Source of the DNA: Saccharomycodes ludwigii
Lineage: Eukaryota > Ascomycota > Saccharomycetes > Saccharomycodales > Saccharomycodaceae
NCBI RefSeq assembly: GCF_020623625.1
Contig: NC_060201.1
Coordinates: 434,001 to 498,000 of the forward strand
DNA length: 64,000 nucleotides
Reading direction: 5' to 3'
Part shown: positions 1 to 8,412 of the stretch, one piece after another
Layout of the letters: each line of letters starts with the position of its first letter
Position numbering within the stretch: the stretch's first letter is position 1
The notes under the pieces: generated by a model
Databases searched by the model: none
What the model was told of the DNA's origin: nothing
What the model saw: the letters and a program-made list of their open reading frames with translations, nothing else
Program-made: the position numbers and the translations under genes

Positions 1-1
1 T

Positions 2-250
2 ACTAAAGAGATATATAGCATTCCAAATGTGGTTCCAGGACTATTGCCGATGTGGCAAATATTACAAATAATTGAGAGTGGTGAGATTGACCGGTTGAAC
101 AACAAATTAATGATTTATAACACTAGAAATGGACAGGTTAGATTGGTTAGAGATTTTTCAAAGGAAAGTAAAAGAACTAAAAGATGTATTTGCAATGTTA
201 TTAGATTACTGGGACTAAAGATAACCGCTAAATCCTTGATTATTATTTAG
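2..250 (+). CDS. ATE1: Arginyl-tRNA-protein transferase, C-terminal end (partial)
   Basis: This is the last 82 codons of a gene that begins before the window. The reading frame is open from base 2. It carries the ATE1-like stretch IPNVVPGLLPMW, then a basic segment ending in CNVIRLLG, which matches the end of yeast Ate1 as I recall it (IPNVVPGLLPLW ... CDVIRLFG). Ate1 transfers Arg from Arg-tRNA to N-terminal Asp or Glu and so makes N-degrons for the ubiquitin system. In S. cerevisiae ATE1 is the direct neighbour of KAP122, the next gene here, which supports the call. The catalytic N-terminal part is outside the window. Confidence 0.85.
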   Translation, partial: TKEIYSIPNVVPGLLPMWQILQIIESGEIDRLNNKLMIYNTRNGQVRLVRDFSKESKRTKRCICNVIRLLGLKITAKSLIII

Positions 251-615
251 TAGTTTTGACAAGAATGCTATGTGTGAATATATATATTGTTTTCATTTCG
301 CATATCAATAAAATTTACATATTACTAACTGAGATTTTTTATTTTTACCATAAAAAAAAAAAAAATTCACGGATTAGAAAATTTTTAACGGAGACCGTAG
401 ACAATACGATGCCTGGACAAATTTGAATTAGTTTCTCGGACACAATTTTTTTTTAGTTTTCGAAATATTGCGAAAAAAAATGTTTTTTTTTTTTTTTTTT
501 TTATATCTCTTGTCTTGACTTATCTTATACATTGAAACTTTTCATACCTAAACTTCACCCTCATTTAGTTACAAAAAAAAAAAAAAAAAAAAAAAAAAAA
601 CACATTATCACTATC
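251..615. other. ATE1-KAP122 intergenic region
   Basis: This 365-bp spacer holds the ATE1 3' end and the KAP122 promoter. It contains a T tract at about 481-503 and a run of 28 A at 573-600 that ends 15 bp before the KAP122 start. I see no RNA gene. An in-frame ATG at 532 would add a lysine run encoded by the A tract to Kap122; I treat it as untranslated. Confidence 0.6.
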
Positions 616-3600
616 ATGTCTGACATTAATGAGCTAGTAAATCTTATTGAATTGCTTTATTCACCTGAAAGGCCAGCCAATTTCAATGATATTCAAAAAC
701 ATTTACTTTCCATCCAAAAATCACCACAAGGTGCACACTTAGCAAATCAATTATTGTCATTTTCAAACAGTACCAATGGCCCTACCTTATCTTCAAATGT
801 TCAATATTTTGCTGCTTTGACATTGACTGTTCAAATTAATCATTATTTTGTCAATAACAGCAATAATACGGGTGAAGAAGAACAAGAGCGTGAAAAATTT
901 GGCTTGGTTATATTAAAAGATAATTTAAATCATTTAATTACTTATATTTTAAACTATTTAAACTCTCAACAGCAACAAACAACAAGTGATAATGGTTTAC
1001 TTGTCATTAAAAAATTAATGTCGAATTTGGCTTTAATCTTTATGTATATTAATGAAAAAAAACTTGTTTGGAAAAATCCAATTTTTACCTTAATCTATTT
1101 GTTACAACAAAATTATAACCCCAACAACGATAGTATTGATAATAACAATGTTTTATTTCAAAGTTTAAATGTCGATATTTCATATGAAGATTTAATTAAC
1201 TTTATCAAGGTGGGGAATGTAGCTGACAACAGCAACAACAAATTGTTATTATTTTTTACGAGCATTATTGTTGAAGAGTTAGTCAAGTGTCAATCTAGTA
1301 GAAGCTCATTCATAAAATTGGCAAATGTTTTTCAAGTTGTTCACGATAGTTTGTACACTTGTACTTTTTCCATATTTGCTGAAAATTTACGTTGTCTATT
1401 ATATAATAAGGGATCCAAAGATCTTAACGCATATTTGACAGATTTATTATTTCGTTGCATTTCTAGTTGGTGTGATTACGTTATTACCATCAGTGAGCAT
1501 GCTGGCAGCGATGCTAGAATTGATTTAAATAATTTTTTTGAGATTTTGATCCAACTATTGACAAACGATACTGTTGACTTCCAATACACCGCTGAAATAA
1601 TTAAAATTTTAAAGGATATTATCACTACAAGCCCATATATGCTTAATTACGAAATCCGTACCAAATTAGAGGTTCTATTATTGCCAACAAATAATGCCGA
1701 TTCCTGGATGTTGAAATATATGAACCATTGCGTTACTAATGAATTATACGAGGGTCCATTAAAAGACTTGTCTACCTTATTAGTCACATTATTATTGGTG
1801 TATGTTATTAGAACATGCAACAGGCTATTCACCAATATTCCGACGGACAATAACAGCCAGAATAAGAACGAACTAGAAGTTCAGGAATATATTAAAGTTT
1901 TGTTACAACTGACTAATTTCCCACTTATTCCGGTGTTGCAGGAGTCTTTCAGTGTTGAAATGGTTGATTTTTGGACTGATTTGGCAGAAAGTTATCAATC
2001 ATTACCAGTGGATGTTTACAAAGAGGAAAACATTGCTATTGCCAATGATTTATTTGGACAGGTTATTTCTATATATTTGCCCAAATTGAGTCTCTTGAAT
2101 AAACAGAAAATTTTGGATTATATTGATGGAGATGAAAGCGAAAAACACTTGTTGTATTCTTTCAACGACTTTAGAGATGCATCAAAAGATTTATGTGATT
2201 CATTGTGGAGCATTTTGGGAAATAAAAATTTGACTAACGTTTTAATTAAAACTGTTATTGATAGCGAAGATTTGTTTGAAATCGAAGTTTGTTGTAGTCT
2301 ATTAGTGAAATTACTGAAAAGCATGAATTTATCAATGTCTCCCGAAATTTGTAATGAATTAAACTCTTGCAATGGGAAATTCGTAACCAATGTTTTAAAT
2401 TTATTAACTACTGGTTTGACACATCCCTCATTACCTTTGGATTTTGTCAGAACTGGCTCTGATTTGTTACTGTCTATATACGGGTTTTTCAACACTGATA
2501 TCGGTGCTGACAAGTTAGATCATGTTGTCCAAAGTTTATTACAATCCATGAATTATGTTACCAATAACATCGAAAATGATACCACCAGCAACATAGAAAT
2601 ACTTATTACACGTACAATTACTACTTTGTGCGAAAACTGCAGATTCCGAATGCATTCATATATATCCACATTTGCCGAGATTTTACATTTGTTTTTAAAA
2701 CCCAATAGCAAACACAGTCCATTTATTTTGGAAAGTTTTTCTCGTGGGTACGGTGCATTAGTCAGTAGTGTCGATGTCAAGAAATCTGAAAGTTTGCAAG
2801 CCATTCAAGAAAGACAATATTTATTTGTGAATAAATTTTTGGATATGGTGTATGAATGCTGCACTAATGCATTTAATGACAACAGTAATGCTGCTATTAG
2901 TGGTAATAATGGTTCAGAAGCTTTTCGAGATTATTTGTTAACGTTATTGAAATGTATCAATGAATTCAGTACCGGATTTTTATTCAAAGAGGATGACAAC
3001 GCGTTTTATGGATATAATACCAATGGAACCAACACCAACACAACTGGGGGTGATGATTTTACATATGATGCTGCAAACAATTCTATTAGCTTCAATGACG
3101 AAGACGATGATAGAGAGACTAATGCTGTTTTGGATTTAACTGCCACATATGTGATTCCTTTGACCAAATTTTGGATTGAAAACAGCAAGCCAATTTCTGG
3201 AAAAGTCTTAGCTCTAATGAATTGTATATTTACCAATTACCCGAGATCTAATAAGGATAGCGAGTTTATTGAAGTATCGTGCTTAATTATGGGTAAGAAC
3301 TTTTCCGCCACCACCGCTGTTGGCGGTGATAAGGGAATTGAAGACCGCAACGTTTTCCCCTTCAAATTTGAGATTGATGAGGCAATGCAGTTTATCGAAA
3401 CACGTATTGCACAGTGTGAAATGTCTACATGTTTTGCTTACATTGAGTATTTGATTGAAGTGATAACAAGATTTTTAATTTACAATAAAAATTTAGATGT
3501 TCAGAAATTTGATTTTATTTTGGAAAATTTCTTTTACAGATATTATCAACAATATATCGTAAATGATCCTGACCTAATCCAGCATACGTGTGCATATATA

Positions 3601-4113
3601 AACAGTGTTTTAGAATTAATCCCAGATGTTGTTTTACACTCTAAAGTGATGCAAACTAGCTTTTTTCAAAATTTCATGGAATTATTGGGCCAATTAAGAG
3701 AAACATTTAGTATTAAATGCATCACGAAATTTTGGGTTAAAATTTTAAACAACAGGAAATATAATCAAGAGGATTCAAAGTATGTTCAGAATCTAATGAC
3801 CGATGGCGGCTTGGGTATTAATTTGACGCAGAAAACCTTATGTGGTATATTACTATGTAAAAGAAGCGATTTAAATTTATATTGTGATTTACTAAGAACC
3901 ATAATTGCTAAGTATCCTTTACAGAGTAAGAAATGGCTAATTCATGAATTGAGTAACGATGAACAAGTATTGCAACTGATACCCACAACAACTATTAGCG
4001 ATACCAAACATTCGACTTTCATTGAGAAATTAATGCTAAGCCACAATTCCAGAAATACTTTGAATGCAGTTACTGAATGGTGGGTAGCGTGTACTGGATT
4101 ACCAACGTATTAG
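616..4113 (+). CDS. KAP122: Importin-beta family karyopherin Kap122/Pdr6
   Basis: This 1165-aa protein is a nuclear transport receptor of the importin-beta family. In S. cerevisiae, Kap122/Pdr6 (about 1080 aa) imports TFIIA and the Wtm1 and ribonucleotide-reductase cargo. The N-terminus (MSDINELVNLIELLYSPE) and the segment IKKLMSNLALIFMYIN match yeast Kap122 closely. The rest is alpha-helical with the hydrophobic pattern of HEAT repeats. I chose the ATG at 616 because it lines up with the known start; the frame runs further up to 532, but only through a poly-lysine stretch coded by an A homopolymer. Asn-rich and acidic loops (about residues 790-870) explain the extra length. Its neighbour ATE1 is the same as in S. 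cerevisiae. Confidence 0.93.
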   Translation: MSDINELVNLIELLYSPERPANFNDIQKHLLSIQKSPQGAHLANQLLSFSNSTNGPTLSSNVQYFAALTLTVQINHYFVNNSNNTGEEEQEREKFGLVILKDNLNHLITYILNYLNSQQQQTTSDNGLLVIKKLMSNLALIFMYINEKKLVWKNPIFTLIYLLQQNYNPNNDSIDNNNVLFQSLNVDISYEDLINFIKVGNVADNSNNKLLLFFTSIIVEELVKCQSSRSSFIKLANVFQVVHDSLYTCTFSIFAENLRCLLYNKGSKDLNAYLTDLLFRCISSWCDYVITISEHAGSDARIDLNNFFEILIQLLTNDTVDFQYTAEIIKILKDIITTSPYMLNYEIRTKLEVLLLPTNNADSWMLKYMNHCVTNELYEGPLKDLSTLLVTLLLVYVIRTCNRLFTNIPTDNNSQNKNELEVQEYIKVLLQLTNFPLIPVLQESFSVEMVDFWTDLAESYQSLPVDVYKEENIAIANDLFGQVISIYLPKLSLLNKQKILDYIDGDESEKHLLYSFNDFRDASKDLCDSLWSILGNKNLTNVLIKTVIDSEDLFEIEVCCSLLVKLLKSMNLSMSPEICNELNSCNGKFVTNVLNLLTTGLTHPSLPLDFVRTGSDLLLSIYGFFNTDIGADKLDHVVQSLLQSMNYVTNNIENDTTSNIEILITRTITTLCENCRFRMHSYISTFAEILHLFLKPNSKHSPFILESFSRGYGALVSSVDVKKSESLQAIQERQYLFVNKFLDMVYECCTNAFNDNSNAAISGNNGSEAFRDYLLTLLKCINEFSTGFLFKEDDNAFYGYNTNGTNTNTTGGDDFTYDAANNSISFNDEDDDRETNAVLDLTATYVIPLTKFWIENSKPISGKVLALMNCIFTNYPRSNKDSEFIEVSCLIMGKNFSATTAVGGDKGIEDRNVFPFKFEIDEAMQFIETRIAQCEMSTCFAYIEYLIEVITRFLIYNKNLDVQKFDFILENFFYRYYQQYIVNDPDLIQHTCAYINSVLELIPDVVLHSKVMQTSFFQNFMELLGQLRETFSIKCITKFWVKILNNRKYNQEDSKYVQNLMTDGGLGINLTQKTLCGILLCKRSDLNLYCDLLRTIIAKYPLQSKKWLIHELSNDEQVLQLIPTTTISDTKHSTFIEKLMLSHNSRNTLNAVTEWWVACTGLPTY

Positions 4114-4706
4114 TTTTGGCATAGAGAAAGAATGGATTGTAAATAAAAGAAAAGAGAGAGAGAGAAGGATGCAAGAGGAAACGACGGGTTAATGAATTAG
4201 TAGAGATTTTGGAAAATGCATTGTAAATCGGTAATATCTCCAAAGGATGATAAGGCCAAAAGGACTGTGCGAGATTTCTAAATGAACTTGTCGGTGTTAT
4301 ATATAAGACCGTATTGATTTATACATAGACACATCCGTACATAACATATATATATATATATATATATTTCCCACTCTTTTTATCTTTTATCTTTTTATCT
4401 TTTTCCCCGAAAATGTCAGCACTCCAAATTTCGTTTTAATTACTTAATACGAAGAATGTGTCAGATTGAAAGAATCATAGCATTATTTCAACTAAGAAGC
4501 AACTATCAGATGAAAGCGGCATTTAATTTATAGGACCGTCTATCATATTACTTTCCTTCTTTTTAGTCATTTAGTAAACTGATTAATTTAATTTATTTCC
4601 AAGATCATATATATATAAATATACTTTTAATTCTACTTTTTATTTATCCACAACAAGGAAAGAGAGGAAGGGAAAAAAAGAAAAAGAAATAACAATAACA
4701 ACAACG
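4114..4706. other. KAP122-ARO8 intergenic region
   Basis: This 593-bp spacer contains an (AT)n run at about 4346-4369 followed by pyrimidine-rich sequence, and purine-rich sequence just before the ARO8 start. I looked for Gcn4 and Aro80 sites and saw no convincing match. Nothing else was recognised. Confidence 0.5.
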
Positions 4707-6221
4707 ATGACTACTTCTGATATCCTACCACAAGCTAAAGATTTTTCAAATTTATACAGTAGAGAAACCTTGAGAAGGTTTCCTTCTCCAATCAAAACAA
4801 CCATGGCATATTTTCAAGATCCTAATATTGTATTTTTAGGAGCCGGTATGCCACCTGCTGAATTGTTCCCATTAAAATCGTTAAAAGTTGAAACACATAA
4901 ACCACCCTTCCAAGATTTTAAAAATTTAAATCCAGAAAAATCATCAATCTTCTGTGACATCCAAAGAGATATTGAAAATTTGGAGATTCCAATGGATGTT
5001 CCCTTGTCTAGAGCTTTACAATATGGCAATTCTAGGGGACAAAAAGAATTATTAAGCTTTTTAAAATCCCATACCGAAATATTTCACACTTTGAATTATA
5101 AGAACTGGGATATTATTACTACTACTGGTTCTACTCAAGCTTGGGATGCTGCTTTAAGAATATTTTGCAATGAAGGCGACACAATTTTATTGGAAGAGTA
5201 TACTTATTCTAGCAGCTACGAGGCTGCAATGAGTCAAGGTATTAACTGCATCCCTTTGTCAATGGATTCCAAGGGTATTATCGTGGAGAGTCTAGAATTA
5301 CTGTTAGAAAATTGGGATGAGATGTACACTGGTATACCTAAACCCAAGCTTTTATACACCATTCCAACTGGTCAAAATCCAACTGGTATCACTTTATGTG
5401 ATGAAAGAAAACCACTAATTTATAAACTTGCACAAAAACATAATTTGATAATAATTGAGGATGAGCCATATTATTTTTTACAGATGCCAGCATATAATGA
5501 ATCTGGTAGCACTAACGAGATTGACAGGTTCAGTTCTCACGCTGAGTTTATTAATTCTTTGGCCAAAAGCTTCTTGTCTTTGGATACTGATGGGAGAGTA
5601 TTAAGGATGGACTCTGTCTCTAAAACTTTTGCACCAGGTTGCAGATTTGGCTGGCTAACCGGTTCCAAACCCATTCTAGATGTTTTTTGGGATTTACATG
5701 AAGTCTCTATCCAATCTACTTGTGGGTTTGCTCAAAGTATTATTAACGGTATCTTAAATAGATGGGGACAGGAAGGTTACATTAACTGGTTAATTAAAAT
5801 AAGACAAGAATATACTTTGAAAAGGAATTGGTGTTTGGACAATTTGTTCAAATATTTACCCATGAATATTATTAGATTTGCTTCTATCCCAACAGCTGGC
5901 ATGTTTTTCACCATCTATATTGATATTTCTAAGCACCCGTTGTCTAAAAAAATGGATACTCAACAAATTGAAAACTATTTTTATGACAAGTTTGTGCAAA
6001 ATGGTGTATTACTAACCATGGGGTCTTGGTTTAAAGTGAAAAATGTCGCTACTCTTACAACTGGCACTGTTTCTACTAAAGCTAACGTTGTAGATACTAC
6101 GAAGAATGAAAGCAATTTTGTAATGTTCAGAGGCACTTATGCTGCTGTTGATCCAGCAAAAATGGAACTAGGAATGAAAATTTTAGGGAGTGTATTAAAA
6201 CAAGAGTTTGGATTGGATTAG
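4707..6221 (+). CDS. ARO8: Aromatic aminotransferase I-type enzyme
   Basis: This is a 504-aa fold-type I PLP aminotransferase of the Aro8/alpha-aminoadipate aminotransferase family (yeast Aro8 is 500 aa). It would transfer amino groups between aromatic or aminoadipate substrates and 2-oxo acids, in Phe/Tyr synthesis and the first Ehrlich-pathway step. Visible landmarks are PSPIKT near the N-terminus, IPLSRALQYG-like PLSRALQYGNSRGQ, LLYTIPTGQNPTG, IIEDEPYYFLQMP, and RMDSVSKTFAPG with the PLP lysine at residue 306. The protein ends FRGTYAAVDPAKMELGMKILG, close to Aro8. ARO8 is not a neighbour of KAP122 in S. cerevisiae, so this gene interrupts the ancestral order. An Aro8-family paralogue is possible, but the length and motifs fit Aro8 best. 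Confidence 0.88.
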   Translation: MTTSDILPQAKDFSNLYSRETLRRFPSPIKTTMAYFQDPNIVFLGAGMPPAELFPLKSLKVETHKPPFQDFKNLNPEKSSIFCDIQRDIENLEIPMDVPLSRALQYGNSRGQKELLSFLKSHTEIFHTLNYKNWDIITTTGSTQAWDAALRIFCNEGDTILLEEYTYSSSYEAAMSQGINCIPLSMDSKGIIVESLELLLENWDEMYTGIPKPKLLYTIPTGQNPTGITLCDERKPLIYKLAQKHNLIIIEDEPYYFLQMPAYNESGSTNEIDRFSSHAEFINSLAKSFLSLDTDGRVLRMDSVSKTFAPGCRFGWLTGSKPILDVFWDLHEVSIQSTCGFAQSIINGILNRWGQEGYINWLIKIRQEYTLKRNWCLDNLFKYLPMNIIRFASIPTAGMFFTIYIDISKHPLSKKMDTQQIENYFYDKFVQNGVLLTMGSWFKVKNVATLTTGTVSTKANVVDTTKNESNFVMFRGTYAAVDPAKMELGMKILGSVLKQEFGLD

Positions 6222-6307
6222 TTTATATTTGTTTTTATAGTGCTTTAATCTTTGAGGGAATATTAATTATTAATTTTAAAATGAGAAAGTCTTATGTTAC
6301 CAATAAT

Positions 6308-6308
<1 letters not shown>

Positions 6309-6346
<38 letters not shown>

Positions 6347-6395
6347 CTGGCAATATCTTTGCTTTATATATAAGTTATCAATATTATCATAATTA

Positions 6396-6426
<31 letters not shown>

Positions 6427-6442
6427 CTTTTTTTTTTTTTTT
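6309..6442. repeat. Paired long T homopolymers between convergent 3' ends
   Basis: A run of 36 T (6309-6344) and a second T-rich run (about 6399-6441) fill the short gap between ARO8 and the convergent 454-aa gene. They may act as a shared bidirectional polyadenylation region. Exact lengths of such runs are likely to vary or be misread. Confidence 0.8.
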
Positions 6443-7806
6443 CAAAATAAAGATTGTTTAAGATCCATTCTTTTTTTCCTAGCGTTTAATCTTAGTTTCT
6501 GTAATGTACTCAAACTATTCCACCATTTTAAATATAGTTGCATATCTAAATTTTCATTCAAAGCTTTATAAAATATTGTTTTATCCTTATCACTTTGATT
6601 AAAAATATTATTAATAGTGGTTCTTAAGTGACAGCCATCATCGTATTTACTCAAAATTTTGCTCAAAGTTTGTACTTTTTCCAGCGTTTTGCTTATTTCT
6701 TTCAATAATATTTGATTTTTTCTATACAATAATTCATATTTTTGCAAGGTTGAATTAAGTGGCATAAGCGTTTTAAACCCAGCTTCATCATAACAAAATA
6801 ATTCATGTAAGGATAATTTATTTATGTCTACTAACAAACTTGTGTCGTTATAATTCTCCTTATTTGAGACCTTTGTCTGCTTATAAATATCTTCACAATC
6901 GACATTAAATTTTTTTTTTCTGACGGTACTTTTCGAACCGTTTTTATCATTTGTTAATGTTTTCAATTCAATATTTGGCGATTTAACAATATTCATATTA
7001 TATCGACTCTGGATTAAGTCGCCACTTAAAATAAGTTTTTCTAGATACATATATTTAATTAATTCCTCTGTTTTTTGAATTTTTTTATTATTTACTTGGT
7101 CTTTGATATTGAAATAATTCCTAGGTTTAGCAGAATTTTTTCTAATAATAATCTTATCGAATTGGGCAATATTGTTGATATTAGGCTTGATTGCTGGTTT
7201 AAAATCAGACTTGATGTTAACCAACATATTATCTCCATAAGCATTTCCCTTATCTGACAAAATCACGTACTTTTCGTATATTTTGCAACTTTTTAGAAAA
7301 TGGGGATGTATTTTGTATTCTAAATAATAGACTTTAATATTGTTATTGTTTACGAGAGGAAGTTTTATATTTGATTTTATTCTATAAATTTTTGATGGAC
7401 TTGAGATTATAACGGTGTTTACTTGAACTTCATATTTATTTCTGTTAGAATGATTCTTAGTGCTCTCATAATAAAGTATTTGCTGCTCAACATTTTTGTT
7501 AAAAGTAGTTTCATTTAAAAATCTTAGACTAATATGGTGTTTAAATTTATCAATATCGGTGTTATTATTTTCTAGTAAACTGTGGAGCAAAAGTCCAAAA
7601 ACATTAGTTAGCTTTGTTCTAGTAACTATTGGTATTCTCTGCTTGTCCTTTTTAGTATCCGCTATGCAGCCATAATGGAGCCGATTAAAAAAACTTTTAA
7701 AATTATTTTTTTTAATGGAAAAAAAATCAGCGGAGGTGTTTAAGTTTTTATCTTTGAGAGTTATTTTTTCTGTATTAATATGTACATCTTGAACTTCATC
7801 GTTCAT
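6442..7806 (-). CDS. Hypothetical protein, 454 aa, basic
   Basis: I do not recognise this protein. It is Lys- and Asn-rich. The N-terminal 60 residues lead into YGCIADTKKDKQRIPIVTRT, followed by a region with alternating hydrophobic residues (about 80-190) that could be a folded domain. A basic linker with KSTVRKKKF (about residue 290) could be a nuclear localisation signal. The C-terminal 100 residues are helical with heptad-like spacing (LLYRKNQILLKEISKTLEKV) and end in a Trp-Trp-containing basic stretch. No signal peptide or membrane segment is visible. It lies between ARO8 and HIR1 and is divergent from HIR1. A chromatin or kinetochore subunit is possible but unsupported. Codon use and length argue that it is a real gene. 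Confidence 0.75.
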   Translation of the reverse strand: MNDEVQDVHINTEKITLKDKNLNTSADFFSIKKNNFKSFFNRLHYGCIADTKKDKQRIPIVTRTKLTNVFGLLLHSLLENNNTDIDKFKHHISLRFLNETTFNKNVEQQILYYESTKNHSNRNKYEVQVNTVIISSPSKIYRIKSNIKLPLVNNNNIKVYYLEYKIHPHFLKSCKIYEKYVILSDKGNAYGDNMLVNIKSDFKPAIKPNINNIAQFDKIIIRKNSAKPRNYFNIKDQVNNKKIQKTEELIKYMYLEKLILSGDLIQSRYNMNIVKSPNIELKTLTNDKNGSKSTVRKKKFNVDCEDIYKQTKVSNKENYNDTSLLVDINKLSLHELFCYDEAGFKTLMPLNSTLQKYELLYRKNQILLKEISKTLEKVQTLSKILSKYDDGCHLRTTINNIFNQSDKDKTIFYKALNENLDMQLYLKWWNSLSTLQKLRLNARKKRMDLKQSLF

Positions 7807-8412
7807 TTTTAAAGTATTTGATATATATATCTTTTTCTCCTTTTTATTTTTTTCTGTTTATAATTAGTTTTAATTTTTTTTTTTTTTTTTTTTTTAATTT
7901 TTTAATTTTTTAATTTTTGTTTTTTTGTTGAAAATGTTATTCTATATATATATATATATTTAAAGAAATGGAACTTGGAATTACTGTCACATGGTATTAA
8001 ATTAGTTAGATTATTTTGTGGCCATCTGTTATATTGAATTAAGTATAAAATTAATTATTATTATTTGAACCTGAAAAAAAAAAAATAGCTGGCACAGACT
8101 TTTTTAATTTTATTTTACCTATTATGGAAACGCCTATATTTGTGAATCCGAAACACGAAAAAGGACAATTAAAAATATTACCGAGAAGCAAACTTTTATT
8201 TTTTTTTTTCGGACTTTCCCCCTCACTGTCTTATTTGTATTTGTTTTTTTTGTATATGTTTTTTCTTTTTGTCATCAACTAAGATTATACTTTCCTATTA
8301 ATTGATAGTATGGCTGGAAATTGAGATAGCTTATTTCTAAGTTTTCAAGTTCAATCTAATAAAGGATAAAGGATTTAAAAAATTGCATAGGAAATTTTAA
8401 TCTGTATAGTAA
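7807..8412. other. Divergent promoter region upstream of HIR1
   Basis: This 606-bp spacer separates the divergent 454-aa gene and HIR1. It contains T tracts near 7877-7895, an (AT)n run at about 7943-7959, a perfect CDEI/Cbf1-type octamer at 7986-7993, and a CCGAAA motif at 8148-8153 (see the separate entry). I see no RNA gene. Confidence 0.6.
7986..7993 (+). promoter_or_regulatory. CDEI/Cbf1-type octamer GTCACATG
   Basis: GTCACATG fits the RTCACRTG consensus bound by Cbf1 at yeast centromeres and at some promoters. A CCGAAA core follows 155 bp downstream (8148-8153) in a context (TTTGTGAATCCGAAA) that shares 12 of 15 positions with the Kluyveromyces lactis CDEIII core as I recall it. The DNA between them is only about 77% AT, below normal for CDEII. 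A promoter Cbf1 site for HIR1 or the divergent gene is the simpler reading. Confidence 0.35.

Noticed and set aside
532-615. In-frame upstream ATG that would extend Kap122 by 28 residues
   Set aside because: Most of the extension is poly-lysine coded by an A homopolymer; the ATG at 616 aligns with the known Kap122 start.
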